Below are positions 7,777-15,970 of a DNA stretch of 64,000 nucleotides, piece after piece. The notes beneath the pieces were generated by a model. The model made no database searches. It was not told where the DNA came from and saw only the letters and a program-made list of their open reading frames with translations. This DNA is from Sphingomonas sp. Leaf230 (lineage in GTDB: Bacteria; Pseudomonadota; Alphaproteobacteria; Sphingomonadales; Sphingomonadaceae). The stretch is taken from positions 161,507 to 225,506 of the forward strand of contig NZ_LMKW01000009.1 of NCBI RefSeq assembly GCF_001421745.1, written 5' to 3'. The translations under genes were made by a program, and so were the position numbers. Positions within the stretch are counted from its first letter, which is position 1; the number at the start of each line of letters is the position of its first letter.

Positions 7777-9321
7777 ATGTTCGAAAGCCTGAGCGATCGA
7801 CTTGGCGGCGTCTTCGACCGCCTTCGCGGCCGGGGTGCGCTGACCGAAGCGGACGTGCGCGCGGCGATGCGCGAAGTGCGCGTCGCGTTGCTCGAAGCCG
7901 ACGTCGCGCTGCCCGTCGCGCGCGAATTCGTCGAGAAGGCGACCGAGAAGGCGATCGGCCAGAACGTCCTGCGCTCGGTCACGCCGGGGCAGCAGGTCGT
8001 CAAGATCGTCAGCGATGCGCTGGTCGAGATGCTCGGCTCGGATGCCGTCGAGCTCGAACTAGGCGTCACGCCGCCGGCCGTCATCATGATGGTCGGTCTT
8101 CAGGGCTCGGGCAAGACGACCACCACCGCCAAGATCGCCAAGCGGCTGGCGGCGGGACAGGCCAATTTCGGCCAGGCCGGTCGCGAGCGCAAGAAGGTGC
8201 TGATGGCGTCGCTCGACGTCAATCGCCCGAACGCGCAGGAGCAGCTGGCGACGCTCGGCACGCAGATCGACGTTGCGACCCTGCCGATCGTGCAGGGTCA
8301 GCAGCCGGTCGATATCGCCCGTCGCGCGATGCAGGCGGCAAAGCTCCAGGGCTATGACGTCCTGATGCTCGATACCGCGGGTCGACTGCATGTCGACCAG
8401 GCGTTGATGGACGAGATGAAGGCGGTCGCCGACGTCGCGAACCCGGCCGAGATCCTGCTCGTCGTCGACTCGCTGACCGGTCAGGACGCGGTCAACGTCG
8501 CGCAGAACTTCAGCGACCAGGTGCCGCTGACGGGTATCGTACTGACCCGTATGGACGGCGATGCTCGCGGCGGCGCGGCGCTGTCGATGCGCGCGGTCAC
8601 CGGCAAGCCGATCAAGTTCGCCGGCACCGGCGAGAAGCTCGATGCGCTCGAGGCGTTCCATCCGGAACGCGTCGCTGGTCGCATCCTCGGCATGGGCGAT
8701 GTCGTCAGCCTGGTCGAACGCGCCGCGGAGTCGATCCAGGCCGAAGACGCCGAGCGCATGGCCGCGAAGATGGCCAAGGGTCAGTTCGACATGAACGACC
8801 TGCGTGCTCAGCTGGCGCAGATGCAGCGGATGGGCGGACTCGGTGCGCTGACGGGAATGATCCCCGGCATGAAGAAGGCGCAGGGCGCGGTCGCGTCGGT
8901 CGGGGGCGAAAAGGTGCTGGTGCACATGGACGCCATGATCGGATCGATGACGATCAAGGAGCGCAACAAGCCCGAACTGATCAACGCCAAGCGCAAGATC
9001 CGCATCGCCAAGGGCTCCGGGACGACCGTCCAGGAGGTCAACAAGCTGCTCAAGATGCACCTCGAAATGTCGACCGCCATGAAGAAGATCAAGAAGATGG
9101 GCGGCATGAAGGGCATGATGGCGATGCTCGGCAAGGGTGGCCTGGGCGGCGGTCTCGGCGGCATAGGCAATGCGATCGGCGGGCCGCAGATGGGCGACAT
9201 GCTCAACAAGGCTGGTGCCGGTGGCCTGCCGGGCGGCAGTGGCGGCGGTCTGCCGGGGCTTGGTGGCCCCAAGATGCCGCAGATGCCGGCCGGTTTCGAC
9301 GATTTTCTGAAGAAGAAATAA
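7777..9321 (+). CDS. ffh: Signal recognition particle protein Ffh
   Basis: The 54-kDa SRP GTPase that binds 4.5S RNA and signal sequences and delivers nascent chains to FtsY. It has 514 residues. The N domain begins MFESLSDRLGGVF. The G domain has GLQGSGKTT at 107-115, DTAGR, and TRMDGDARGG. The M domain is methionine-rich (KMAKGQFDMNDLRAQL through IKKMGGMKGMM). The tail, roughly from residue 450, is an unusually glycine- and methionine-rich extension ending FDDFLKKK. The ATG at 7777 has GGAG 7 nt upstream. Although the frame is open to 7534, the upstream codons cover a palindrome. Confidence 0.97.
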   Translation: MFESLSDRLGGVFDRLRGRGALTEADVRAAMREVRVALLEADVALPVAREFVEKATEKAIGQNVLRSVTPGQQVVKIVSDALVEMLGSDAVELELGVTPPAVIMMVGLQGSGKTTTTAKIAKRLAAGQANFGQAGRERKKVLMASLDVNRPNAQEQLATLGTQIDVATLPIVQGQQPVDIARRAMQAAKLQGYDVLMLDTAGRLHVDQALMDEMKAVADVANPAEILLVVDSLTGQDAVNVAQNFSDQVPLTGIVLTRMDGDARGGAALSMRAVTGKPIKFAGTGEKLDALEAFHPERVAGRILGMGDVVSLVERAAESIQAEDAERMAAKMAKGQFDMNDLRAQLAQMQRMGGLGALTGMIPGMKKAQGAVASVGGEKVLVHMDAMIGSMTIKERNKPELINAKRKIRIAKGSGTTVQEVNKLLKMHLEMSTAMKKIKKMGGMKGMMAMLGKGGLGGGLGGIGNAIGGPQMGDMLNKAGAGGLPGGSGGGLPGLGGPKMPQMPAGFDDFLKKK

Positions 9322-9388
9322 CCTCCTTATCCAACCACGACACTTCGGCTCGCGCCGGAGAATCTATTAGAAAACGAAGGAAAATATC

Positions 9389-9817
9389 ATGGCAATCAAC
9401 ATTCGCCTCGCGCGCGGTGGCTCCAAGAAGCGTCCTTACTACAAGATCGTCGTTGCCGATGCGCGTTCGCCGCGTGATGGCCGCTTCATCGAGAAGATCG
9501 GCAACTACAACCCGCTCCTCGCCAAGGACAACGAGCAGCGCGTGCAGCTCGACGCCGACCGCGCGAAGCATTGGCTGAGCGTCGGCGCGCAGCCGACCGA
9601 CCGCGTCGCGCGCTTCCTCGACCAGGCTGGCGTGCTCGAGCGTTCGGCGCGCAACAACCCGAACAAGGGCAAGCCCGGCGAGAAGGCTACCGAGCGCGCC
9701 GAAGAGCGTGCGACCAAGGCGGCTGAAGCTGCCGAGGCTGAAGCTGCTGCGAAGGCTGCACCTGCTGCCGAGGCAGAGGCTCCTGCCGCTGCCGAGACCG
9801 AAGAAGCCGCTTCGTAA
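9389..9817 (+). CDS. rpsP: 30S ribosomal protein bS16
   Basis: Small-subunit ribosomal protein S16 of 142 residues. The first 80 or so are the conserved core: [38 protein letters not shown]. The rest is a charged Ala/Glu/Lys-rich tail (repeats of AAEAEA type), as found in several alphaproteobacterial S16 proteins. GAAGGA precedes the ATG. It follows ffh by 67 nt, the common ffh-rpsP arrangement, and is followed by a strong terminator. Confidence 0.97.
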   Translation: MAINIRLARGGSKKRPYYKIVVADARSPRDGRFIEKIGNYNPLLAKDNEQRVQLDADRAKHWLSVGAQPTDRVARFLDQAGVLERSARNNPNKGKPGEKATERAEERATKAAEAAEAEAAAKAAPAAEAEAPAAAETEEAAS

Positions 9818-9825
9818 GACGGCGG

Positions 9826-9861
9826 ACGGATCGGTTCTGATTGGACCGATCCGTCTTTCTT
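9826..9861 (+). terminator. Rho-independent terminator after rpsP
   Basis: The 10-bp perfect stem ACGGATCGGT / ACCGATCCGT has a 9-base loop and is followed directly by CTTTCTT. It closes the ffh-rpsP unit and separates it from rimM. Confidence 0.9.
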
Positions 9862-9949
9862 CCCGTCATCCCAGCGAAAGCTGGGATCCAGAGCCACGGA
9901 CGAAAGCGTTCCGTTGCTCTGGATCCTGGGTCGAGCCCAGGATGACGGT
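9862..9949. repeat. Paired palindrome, family D
   Basis: The arm CCGTCATCCCAGCGAAAGCT-GGGATCCAGAG pairs with CTCTGGATCC-TGGGTCGAGCCCAGGATGACGG. Each arm also folds on itself. A second copy is at 13659-13744. Confidence 0.85.
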
Positions 9950-10050
9950 GAGGGAGCGGGGCCTGAGTGTCCCCTCCACCGACGAGTGCGCAACCGCACC
10001 CGATCCGGACTTCATGCGTTCTCTTGATCGGTAACCCCGAACAGGAGCGC

Positions 10051-10194
10051 ATGATGGCCCCCGAAACCGACCCCCGCACAGCCCCCGCACCCGAGGAAAT
10101 CGAAGATGCCACCAACCAAGGCGTCTCCGCCGACGACCCCGCCGAAGGCTCCGACGACACTCCCGGTCGCGATGAAGGCTCCGCGCAAGGCTAA
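10051..10194 (+). CDS. Possible small acidic protein overlapping the rimM start
   Basis: A 47-codon frame beginning MMAPETDPRTAP and ending DEGSAQG. It is rich in Asp, Glu, Pro, Gly and Ser, which is unlike random out-of-frame translation. CAGGAGCGC gives it a good ribosome binding site. It overlaps the preferred rimM reading frame in a different phase. Either it is a real leader-like small gene translated ahead of rimM, or one of the two starts is wrong. I do not recognise a family. Confidence 0.4.
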   Translation: MMAPETDPRTAPAPEEIEDATNQGVSADDPAEGSDDTPGRDEGSAQG

Positions 10195-10672
10195 CGTGAC
10201 GCTCGCCGTCGTCATCGGTGCGCACGGCATCGGTGGCGAAGTGAAACTGAAGGTCTTCGCCGAGAATTTCGGAAGCTATAAGAGCTTCAATAACGGCGCG
10301 CTGTCGCTGAAGTCCGCCCGCAACGGTAACAACGGCGTGATCGCGCGGTTTGCCGAGGTCGCGGATCGCAACGCCGCCGAGGCGATGCGCGGGACCGAAT
10401 TGACGGTACCGCGGTCTTCGCTGCCGCCGCTGGAAGATGGCGAATATTATCATACGGATGTGATCGGGCTCGATGTCGTCTCGACCGATGGCGAGGCGAT
10501 CGGAAGGGTCGTTGCTATCGACAATTTCGGTGCAGGCGACGTGATCGAGATCGAACGGCCGTCCGTGGACGACAAGCCCGGCAAGCGCTTCATGATACCG
10601 ATGCGCCCTGAAGCCGTTCCCGAATGGGACGCAGACCGGCTCGTCGTCGAGGCTTCCTTCGCGACCGAATAA
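10106..10672 (+). CDS. rimM: Ribosome maturation factor RimM
   Basis: A 16S rRNA processing and 30S assembly factor. The N-terminal RimM barrel starts at VTLAVVIGAHGIGGEVKL; the C-terminal PRC-barrel has YYHTDVIGLDVV and ends PEAVPEWDADRLVVE. From the ATG at 10106, which has GAGGAA 7 nt upstream, it is 188 residues with a Pro/Thr/Lys-rich lead. The ATG at 10172 would give 166 residues, closer to the normal size, but has no visible ribosome binding site. It is part of the rpsP-rimM-trmD-rplS neighbourhood, here broken by a leftward flavoenzyme gene between rimM and trmD. Confidence 0.92.
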   Translation: MPPTKASPPTTPPKAPTTLPVAMKAPRKANVTLAVVIGAHGIGGEVKLKVFAENFGSYKSFNNGALSLKSARNGNNGVIARFAEVADRNAAEAMRGTELTVPRSSLPPLEDGEYYHTDVIGLDVVSTDGEAIGRVVAIDNFGAGDVIEIERPSVDDKPGKRFMIPMRPEAVPEWDADRLVVEASFATE

Positions 10673-10693
10673 CAGGCTCTAACTACCGCTTCC

Positions 10694-10751
10694 TTGTTCT
10701 CCCGCGAAGGCGGGAGCCCAGCCTGTTCTCCCGCCTTCGCGGGAGAACAAT
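10694..10751. repeat. Near-perfect inverted repeat, family B
   Basis: TTGTTCTCCCGCGAAGGCGG-GAG and its inverse CTCCCGCCTTCGCGGGAGAA-CAA are separated by a short CCCAGCCTGTT spacer. It lies between the convergent rimM and flavoenzyme genes, a position suited to a bidirectional terminator. Confidence 0.85.
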
Positions 10752-10766
10752 CTTTCCTGCAGATGA

Positions 10767-11672
10767 CTACCGCCGAAGCGGTCGCTGTTCGGCGAGCGTG
10801 TTGCGGATGGTCGTCGCGGCAACGCCAGCTTCGCCCATCGCGTGGCTGATCTGGTCGAGACCCTTCACCACGTCGCCGGCTGCGAACAGGCCGGGTATCG
10901 ATGTGCGCTGGTGCGAGTCTACTTCTAGGCACCCGTCCTCGGATGCGCGCGCGCCTGCCGCGACGGCCAGTTCCGAACGGATGACCGATCCAAGCGCTGG
11001 ATAGATGCTGTCGAACGAGAGCCGCCCCTCGACCGTGTCCAAAGCCAACTTGTCTCCCTCGATCGCATAGTTGCCGCAGGGGCCTCCGACGCGGACGATC
11101 CCGGCTTCGTCTAGTGCCGCTTCGCATGTTGGATCGAGATCGTGGCTCCCCTCGGGCGCGATCAGCGTCACGTCCTTTGTGTAACCGCGCAGGAACAGTG
11201 CCTCGCGCATGCCGTGGTCGCCGGTGCCGATGATGCCTACGCGCTTGTCGGTGACTTCGTAGCCGTCGCAGATGGGGCAGTAGCGGAGGAGGCCGGCTTC
11301 GAGCGCTTCGTCGTGGATGGCGTCGGGCATGTTGGGGCGGTTGTTCACGACTCCGGTGGCGAGCAGGACGCTCCGGGCTCGGGCGCGGCGATCGCCGAGC
11401 CGTACGGTGAAGCCGTCGTCCTCCACCTCGATCGCATCTACCCGCACGCCCTCGCGCACCGCACCATAATTCTCGGCCTGTGCCAGCATCCGCCTGAGCA
11501 GGTCCGTGCCGCGGATGCCTTCGGGATAGCCGGCATGGTTGTGCGTGCACGGGATCAGCGCGGCGCGGCTGCTGCCGCAATCGAACAGGCGGATCGAGAG
11601 GTGGAACCGCGCGAGATAGATCGCCGCGGTCAGGCCCGCCGGACCGGCGCCGATGATGATGCAATCGTCCAT
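10767..11672 (-). CDS. Thioredoxin-reductase-like NAD(P)/FAD-dependent oxidoreductase
   Basis: A 301-residue two-dinucleotide-binding flavoprotein. The FAD motif GAGPAGL is near the N-terminus. The second nucleotide site reads GTGDHG. The redox dithiol CPICDGYE matches the CxxC of thioredoxin reductases, and the FAD-contacting FAAGDVVKG is near the C-terminus. The second site lacks the usual GGGDSA pattern, so this is probably not the main TrxB but a related reductase with another partner. The start is the ATG at 11672; an open frame continues to 12377 but covers trmD on the opposite strand. It is transcribed divergently from trmD. Confidence 0.87.
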   Translation of the reverse strand: MDDCIIIGAGPAGLTAAIYLARFHLSIRLFDCGSSRAALIPCTHNHAGYPEGIRGTDLLRRMLAQAENYGAVREGVRVDAIEVEDDGFTVRLGDRRARARSVLLATGVVNNRPNMPDAIHDEALEAGLLRYCPICDGYEVTDKRVGIIGTGDHGMREALFLRGYTKDVTLIAPEGSHDLDPTCEAALDEAGIVRVGGPCGNYAIEGDKLALDTVEGRLSFDSIYPALGSVIRSELAVAAGARASEDGCLEVDSHQRTSIPGLFAAGDVVKGLDQISHAMGEAGVAATTIRNTLAEQRPLRR

Positions 11673-11780
11673 CCGCCGCGAGCGTTTCGCCAGCGTAATT
11701 GTTCCGTCGCGCCGATCCGTATAGGTGCTGGGCGCATTCGGCGCCGCACGATGGCGCAAACGCAGAGAGAATTGGACGCT

Positions 11781-12512
11781 GTGACTTTCGCTGCCACGAT
11801 ATTGACGCTGTATCCCGAAATGTTTCCGGGGCCGCTGGGGACGTCGCTTGCGGGCCGGGCGCTGGGGGAGGGGCGGTGGTCCTGCTCGCCGGTGCAGATC
11901 CGGGACTTTGCGACGGACAAGCACAAGTCGGTGGACGATACGCCGGCGGGGGGCGGGGCCGGGATGGTGCTCCGGGCCGACGTCGTGGCTTCGGCGATCG
12001 ACAGCGTTGCCGATGGTCGACCGGTGTTGGCGATGACGCCTCGGGGGAAGCCGCTGACGCAGGAGCGGGTGCGGGAGCTCGCGCAGGGCCCCGGCGTCAC
12101 CATTCTCTGCGGCCGGTTCGAGGGGTTCGACGAACGCCTGTTCGAGGCGCGGGAGATCGAGGAGGTCTCGATCGGCGACTACATCCTGTCGGGCGGCGAG
12201 ATGGGGGCGCTGGTGCTGCTCGATGCTTGCATTCGGCTGCTGCCCGGCGTAATGGGCGCGGCTTCTAGTGGGGATGACGAGAGCTTCGAAACGGGGCTGC
12301 TCGAATATCCGCACTATACCCGACCTCAGATTTGGGAAGGGCGCATGATCCCGCAGGTGCTGCGATCGGGGGATCATGCGAAGATCGCTGCATGGCGCAA
12401 ACGCCGCGCGGAGATCGATACACGGTCACGGCGACCGGACCTTTGGGAGCGCCATGAGGGCGTTCGGGTCCAGTCGCCCTCTGGCGCGCAGCGACACGAG
12501 GACGAGACATGA
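11781..12512 (+). CDS. trmD: tRNA (guanine-37-N1)-methyltransferase TrmD
   Basis: A SPOUT-class methyltransferase that makes m1G37 in tRNA and so prevents frameshifting. From the GTG at 11781 it has 243 residues, the normal size, and begins with the family's [14 protein letters not shown]. The ATG at 11751 would add ten residues that related proteins lack. Knot motifs are visible as [10 protein letters not shown] and [11 protein letters not shown], with GGGAGMV upstream. The C-terminus has a short hydrophilic extension. Its stop overlaps the rplS start by four bases (ATGA). Confidence 0.95.
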   Translation: MTFAATILTLYPEMFPGPLGTSLAGRALGEGRWSCSPVQIRDFATDKHKSVDDTPAGGGAGMVLRADVVASAIDSVADGRPVLAMTPRGKPLTQERVRELAQGPGVTILCGRFEGFDERLFEAREIEEVSIGDYILSGGEMGALVLLDACIRLLPGVMGAASSGDDESFETGLLEYPHYTRPQIWEGRMIPQVLRSGDHAKIAAWRKRRAEIDTRSRRPDLWERHEGVRVQSPSGAQRHEDET

Positions 12513-12901
12513 ACCTGTTGCAGACGATCGAAGCCGAGAACATCGCGAAGTTCCTGGCCAACAAGACGATCCCCGATTTCCGCCCCGGCGACACGCTGAA
12601 GGTCGGCGTGAAGGTCGTCGAAGGCGAGCGCACGCGTATTCAGAACTACGAGGGCGTGTGCATCGCGCGCTCGAACAAGGGCATGGGCTCGAACTTCACC
12701 GTGCGGAAGATGAGCTTCGGCGAGGGCGTCGAGCGCGTGTTCCCGCTCTACTCGCCGAACGTCGATTCGATCGAAGTCGTCCGCAAGGGCGCCGTGCGTC
12801 GCGCCAAGCTGTATTACCTGCGTGGCCGCACCGGTAAGGCAGCGCGTATCGCCGAGCGTCGCGACATGCGCCCTGCCAAGGGCACCGCAGCCGCCGAGTA
12901 A
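12509..12901 (+). CDS. rplS: 50S ribosomal protein bL19
   Basis: Large-subunit protein L19 of 130 residues, located at the 30S-50S interface. Conserved segments include [28 protein letters not shown] and [20 protein letters not shown], followed by [17 protein letters not shown]. It is translationally coupled to trmD by an ATGA overlap, as in many bacteria, and is followed by a strong terminator. Confidence 0.98.
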   Translation: MNLLQTIEAENIAKFLANKTIPDFRPGDTLKVGVKVVEGERTRIQNYEGVCIARSNKGMGSNFTVRKMSFGEGVERVFPLYSPNVDSIEVVRKGAVRRAKLYYLRGRTGKAARIAERRDMRPAKGTAAAE

Positions 12902-12920
12902 TCGGAGACTGTTCGAGTTG

Positions 12921-12958
12921 AAAAAGGGCGCGGGGGCGATGGTCCCCGCGCCCTTTTT
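12921..12958 (+). terminator. Rho-independent terminator after rplS
   Basis: AAAAAGGGCGCGGGG and CCCCGCGCCCTTTTT form a long perfect stem around a GCGATGGT loop. The T-run is part of the stem, so the structure can also act from the opposite side. Confidence 0.93.
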
Positions 12959-13268
12959 CGTTGTGCGCCTGAAATCAGTGTTTTGCGCCGATGCTGCAGT
13001 GCGGAAGTGCACGAAGTTCACAGTCTCACAGCGTTCTGCACATCGCCCGATGTGGGGTCCGATAGGGGTGTTCTGAGCCGAGGGTGCTGCATGCGGGATA
13101 GGGGCGGGGTTGGGCATCCGCTGAGGGTGCGCCCCGAGGCGCGTGTAGGACAGCGGATTAGCACGTCGGCCGGCGGCGGCCGTGGTGTCTGCGCGATTTC
13201 TCCGTCCCGGAGGTGGTTGTCGGGTCGGATAGGGACGCGCGGTCCTGCGCAGACCGGCTGCCGCTTCC

Positions 13269-13326
13269 TTGTTCTCCCGCGAAGGCGGGAGCCCAGTCCG
13301 GGTCCCCGCCTTCGCGGGGAAACACG
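13269..13326. repeat. Paired palindrome, family B
   Basis: TTGTTCTCCCGCGAAGGCGG-GAGCCCAG pairs with GTCCCCGCCTTCGCGGGGAAACA. It is the first of four repeats in the gene-free stretch 12959-13857. I see no convincing gene in that stretch, and nothing recognisable between 12960 and 13268. Confidence 0.8.
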
Positions 13327-13402
13327 TCTTGCTGGTAGATTGGGATCGCCGTCTGGTTGGGCTGTGCGGACCTTGCCACGCTGAGCGCGCTCGCGTGGAC
13401 AT

Positions 13403-13440
13403 GCCCCACCCCGACCCTCCCCTGAAGGGGAGGGAGTTTT
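13403..13440. repeat. Single arm, family A-like
   Basis: CCCCACCCCGACCCTCCCCT-GAAGGGGAGGGAG resembles one arm of the family A elements. Its partner arm is not evident nearby. Confidence 0.55.
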
Positions 13441-13557
13441 CGTCGGGCCACCATGCAATTTCGGCGCGTCACGCAACGCACTCCCCGCGCGGGCGGGGAG
13501 CGCTATCCTCGGGACTTATGATCACATTGCGCCACGGAGCGCAGCTCAAGGAATGGA

Positions 13558-13647
13558 TTCACGCGAAGGCGCTAAGGCGCGAAGAGAAGCAGCTTATTTA
13601 GCTCACTTGCCCGGTCTTCTCTTCGCGCCTTAGCGCCTTCGCGTGAA
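13558..13647. repeat. Perfect 32-bp inverted repeat, family G
   Basis: TTCACGCGAAGGCGCTAAGG-CGCGAAGAGAAG (13558-13589) and its exact inverse (13616-13647) are separated by a 26-nt AT-rich spacer. It is the only copy of this family in the window and has no protein-coding content. Confidence 0.9.
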
Positions 13648-13658
13648 CATGCCCTTCT

Positions 13659-13744
13659 CCGTCATCCTGACGAAAGTCAGGACCCAGGATCACGAACGCC
13701 GCGCTGCTTGGCTCTGGGTCCTGACTTTCGTCAGGATGACGGCG
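13659..13744. repeat. Paired palindrome, family D
   Basis: CCGTCATCCTGACGAAAGTC-AGGACCCAG pairs with CTGGGTCCTGACTTTCGTCA-GGATGACGG. Its spacer holds GCGCTGCTTGG (13701-13711), shared with the spacers at 5541 and 34713. Confidence 0.88.
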
Positions 13745-13857
13745 TGGGTGGGGAGGCGTTCCGCTCGCAGTCGCGAACGCTGTCGTCTGAAGGGTACCCA
13801 CGGGCGCCCGTGCCTCCGGTGGCCCGCAGGCGGTCGTCAGCCCGCCTCGAGCACCCG

Positions 13858-14397
13858 TCAGGCGTCGCGCCACGTGCCGGGCTCCAGACCCGCCACGGTC
13901 CAGTCGCCGATGCTCCACCGGACCAGCCGCAGCGTGGGGTGGTCGATCGCCGCGGTCATGCGGCGGACTTGGCGGTTGCGGCCTTCGCGGATCGTTATCT
14001 TCAGCCAGCAATCGGGGATGCTCGCGCGGACCCGGATCGGCGGGACGCGCGGCCAGAGGTCGGGCGCGGCGATCCGCTCGACGTCGGCGCGGGCAGGGCC
14101 GTCCTTCAGCACGACGCCGCCCCGCAACCGATCGAGCGCGTCTTCGCCGGCATCGCCCTCGACCTGCACGAGATAGGTCTTGGCCAGCTTGAACTTCGGG
14201 TCCGCGATCCGCGCCTGGAGGCGACCGTCGTCGGTCAGCAGCAACAGCCCTTCGCTATCGCGGTCGAGCCGCCCCGCCGGATAGACGCCCGGCACATCGA
14301 CGAACTGCGACAGCGTCGCGCGCGGGGTCGGACTGTTCACGTCGGTGAACTGACTGAGCACGTCGTACGGTTTGTTGAAGAGGATTACGCGGGGCAT
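13858..14397 (-). CDS. Pseudouridine synthase, RluE-like
   Basis: A 179-residue RsuA/RluB/E/F-family rRNA pseudouridine synthase. The catalytic aspartate lies in [26 protein letters not shown] and [11 protein letters not shown] are further family motifs. There is no N-terminal S4 domain, which points to the RluE type (23S rRNA position 2457 in E. coli) rather than RluB or RluF. The start [17 protein letters not shown] fits RluE. It is single-gene, bounded on one side by repeats and on the other by the AT-rich islet. Confidence 0.88.
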   Translation of the reverse strand: MPRVILFNKPYDVLSQFTDVNSPTPRATLSQFVDVPGVYPAGRLDRDSEGLLLLTDDGRLQARIADPKFKLAKTYLVQVEGDAGEDALDRLRGGVVLKDGPARADVERIAAPDLWPRVPPIRVRASIPDCWLKITIREGRNRQVRRMTAAIDHPTLRLVRWSIGDWTVAGLEPGTWRDA

Positions 14398-14493
14398 CGC
14401 GGGGCTTTAGAGGAGTGCAGATAATACGGTCCAGAGCACATGCGGGATTGGCGCTGTAAACGTCGGATAGTGATCACCGCGTACTGCGAGAAC

Positions 14494-14829
14494 CTACGTA
14501 CCTGTCGAGGCCTCATCATAGTACTCGTCAGATGGAGGGCCACCCGCAACGAGGCACCAGCGCTCCTCGTGGCGCCGATAGAGTTGGCCAACCCCCCAAT
14601 CAATCGTTGGGCTCGTCTTATAGGCGCATAGGACGCACAGATTGGCCCATAGTGACCCCTCCTCAGCACGAGCGTGCCCGTCGATCATGTATGTTTCTGA
14701 GTTCATCGGGCGAGAACATACTTGGCAGTTGTCGATATCGCCGTGCCACGTCGATACATCTTCGGGCAGCAATCCAGCTTTGTCCAAGGCAGCAAAATGG
14801 GCTTGGGCTATGGAATAATTGGGACGCAT
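14494..14829 (-). CDS. Small zinc-ribbon-like protein next to the HNH nuclease
   Basis: A 111-residue protein with two CxxC pairs, Cys35-Cys38 (NCQVC) and Cys65-Cys68 (LCVLC), a pattern expected for a zinc ribbon. The layout CxxC, then DGHA, WANLC and GVGQLY resembles small zinc-ribbon proteins common in phages, but I cannot name the family. AAGGA lies 7 nt before the ATG at 14829 and overlaps the stop of the HNH gene 10 nt upstream, so the two are almost certainly co-transcribed. Base composition is clearly more AT-rich than the neighbours, suggesting recent acquisition. The frame is open to 14985 but only over the HNH gene. Confidence 0.75.
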   Translation of the reverse strand: MRPNYSIAQAHFAALDKAGLLPEDVSTWHGDIDNCQVCSRPMNSETYMIDGHARAEEGSLWANLCVLCAYKTSPTIDWGVGQLYRRHEERWCLVAGGPPSDEYYDEASTGT

Positions 14830-14839
14830 ATTAATTCCT

Positions 14840-15703
14840 TTACGCTTGAGCCAGAAATAGTGGTGATGCGATAATTTTGTGTGCATCAGCCTCAATACGA
14901 TTGACGCGAACAACGCCACACAAAGGAGCTTGCCCGGATGTAAACGTCCCGAAGGCTGTGCTCGTTGTGATCCATCGAGGGTCAATCAGGCAGCTTAGCC
15001 GCCAGTCACCAAAGTTCCTGTAGATGAGGCTTTGGTCTCTATTCCAAGCCTCCTCAAGAGGGGCGGATTTCCCGATCGCTACCGTGCGAAAATTGATTTG
15101 ATCGATGAAACAATAATCGCCGATCTGAAGTTTCGAGATCGGTTCATCTGGAGATATCTGTTTCGCGTACATATTTTCTGAATTGAGAACCTGCGTGTAG
15201 GCAGCCATCACCCGGCCAGCGCCAATTCCCAAGTCGCCAAATTTTTGCGCTGATTCAATGCTCAAGGTCGGCAGAGCTATGGAGTTTGCAACCGCAAACA
15301 TATCGAGGCGGATTAGATTGAGATATAATATATAATGGAACCGAGGTTTGTGAACCACGGTCTGACCTAGTGCATCATCTGCCCAGCGATAATGATCTTC
15401 GCGCATTTTCGTTAGGACATCAGGCGTGAATTCCTGTGGCTGGGAGTCCACTATCGTATGGCAATTTTTGCACAGCAGTATGATGTTCTGACGATCATTT
15501 CGATCCGACGGTGCACCTGAATCACGGCCCCGTGGCCCATCGACCGAATACCCCCAGATATGTGCATCATCAGCTAATCGGACTTTCTCCCCAAACTCGT
15601 TGTCAACGAAAGTACGTATCTTGCACTTGTTGCAGCATCCGGCAGAACGGCCAATAATGAAACGTCGGTCGCTATCTGGTAGCTGGATGCGGCCTATACT
15701 CAT
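14840..15703 (-). CDS. HNH endonuclease domain protein
   Basis: A 287-residue protein. The first 90 residues form an HNH nuclease fold with a zinc site: Cys24-x2-Cys27, Ala-His48-Ile, Asn69/Asn73, and Cys78-x2-Cys81-His82 in LLCKNCHTIVD. The roughly 200 C-terminal residues match nothing I recognise and may sense or bind a target. AGGAG precedes the ATG. Codon and base use are AT-rich (I count 40% GC in the 60 bases from 14821), unlike the flanking housekeeping genes. With the downstream zinc-ribbon gene it forms a two-gene unit of probable foreign origin. A role in defence is possible but unproven. Confidence 0.78.
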   Translation of the reverse strand: MSIGRIQLPDSDRRFIIGRSAGCCNKCKIRTFVDNEFGEKVRLADDAHIWGYSVDGPRGRDSGAPSDRNDRQNIILLCKNCHTIVDSQPQEFTPDVLTKMREDHYRWADDALGQTVVHKPRFHYILYLNLIRLDMFAVANSIALPTLSIESAQKFGDLGIGAGRVMAAYTQVLNSENMYAKQISPDEPISKLQIGDYCFIDQINFRTVAIGKSAPLEEAWNRDQSLIYRNFGDWRLSCLIDPRWITTSTAFGTFTSGQAPLCGVVRVNRIEADAHKIIASPLFLAQA

Positions 15704-15910
15704 TAAGATCTCCTAATAATTGCCATAGGCTCTCTCCTCGGAGAGCAGGCACCGCTGTACGCTAACAGGTTCACGCATTAGTCTCGGAAAATATTCTTGT
15801 AATAAAGCAATGCGAATGAGCGGACGCAACGTGCCAAGGCTGGGAGAGGTAAATCTTTATTGGCTGGCTTCCATGCCGCTTGCGAGCGTGGCTGGTAAGA
15901 ATTGCGGACG

Positions 15911-15950
15911 AAAAAAAGGGCCACGGTATTTCTACCGCGGCCCATTTATT
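15911..15950 (-). terminator. Rho-independent terminator of rpoD
   Basis: Read leftward, GGGCCGCGGTA-GAAA-TACCGTGGCCC is an 11-bp stem with one G-U pair and a GAAA tetraloop, followed by seven T residues. It lies 20 nt after the rpoD stop. Confidence 0.92.
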
Positions 15951-15970
15951 TTCTACCTAATCCTCAAACC

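Noticed and set aside
12374-13402. Leftward 342-codon frame downstream of rplS
   Set aside because: It overlaps the rplS terminator, a palindrome and rplS itself on the other strand. No recognisable protein.
13269-13744. Repeat field considered as a CRISPR array
   Set aside because: The elements are inverted pairs from different families, not direct repeats with regular spacers, and there are no cas genes.
15704-15910. Short intergenic stretch upstream of the HNH gene, checked for a tRNA that could be an integration site
   Set aside because: No cloverleaf or CCA end is apparent, so I cannot support an attachment site for the AT-rich islet.
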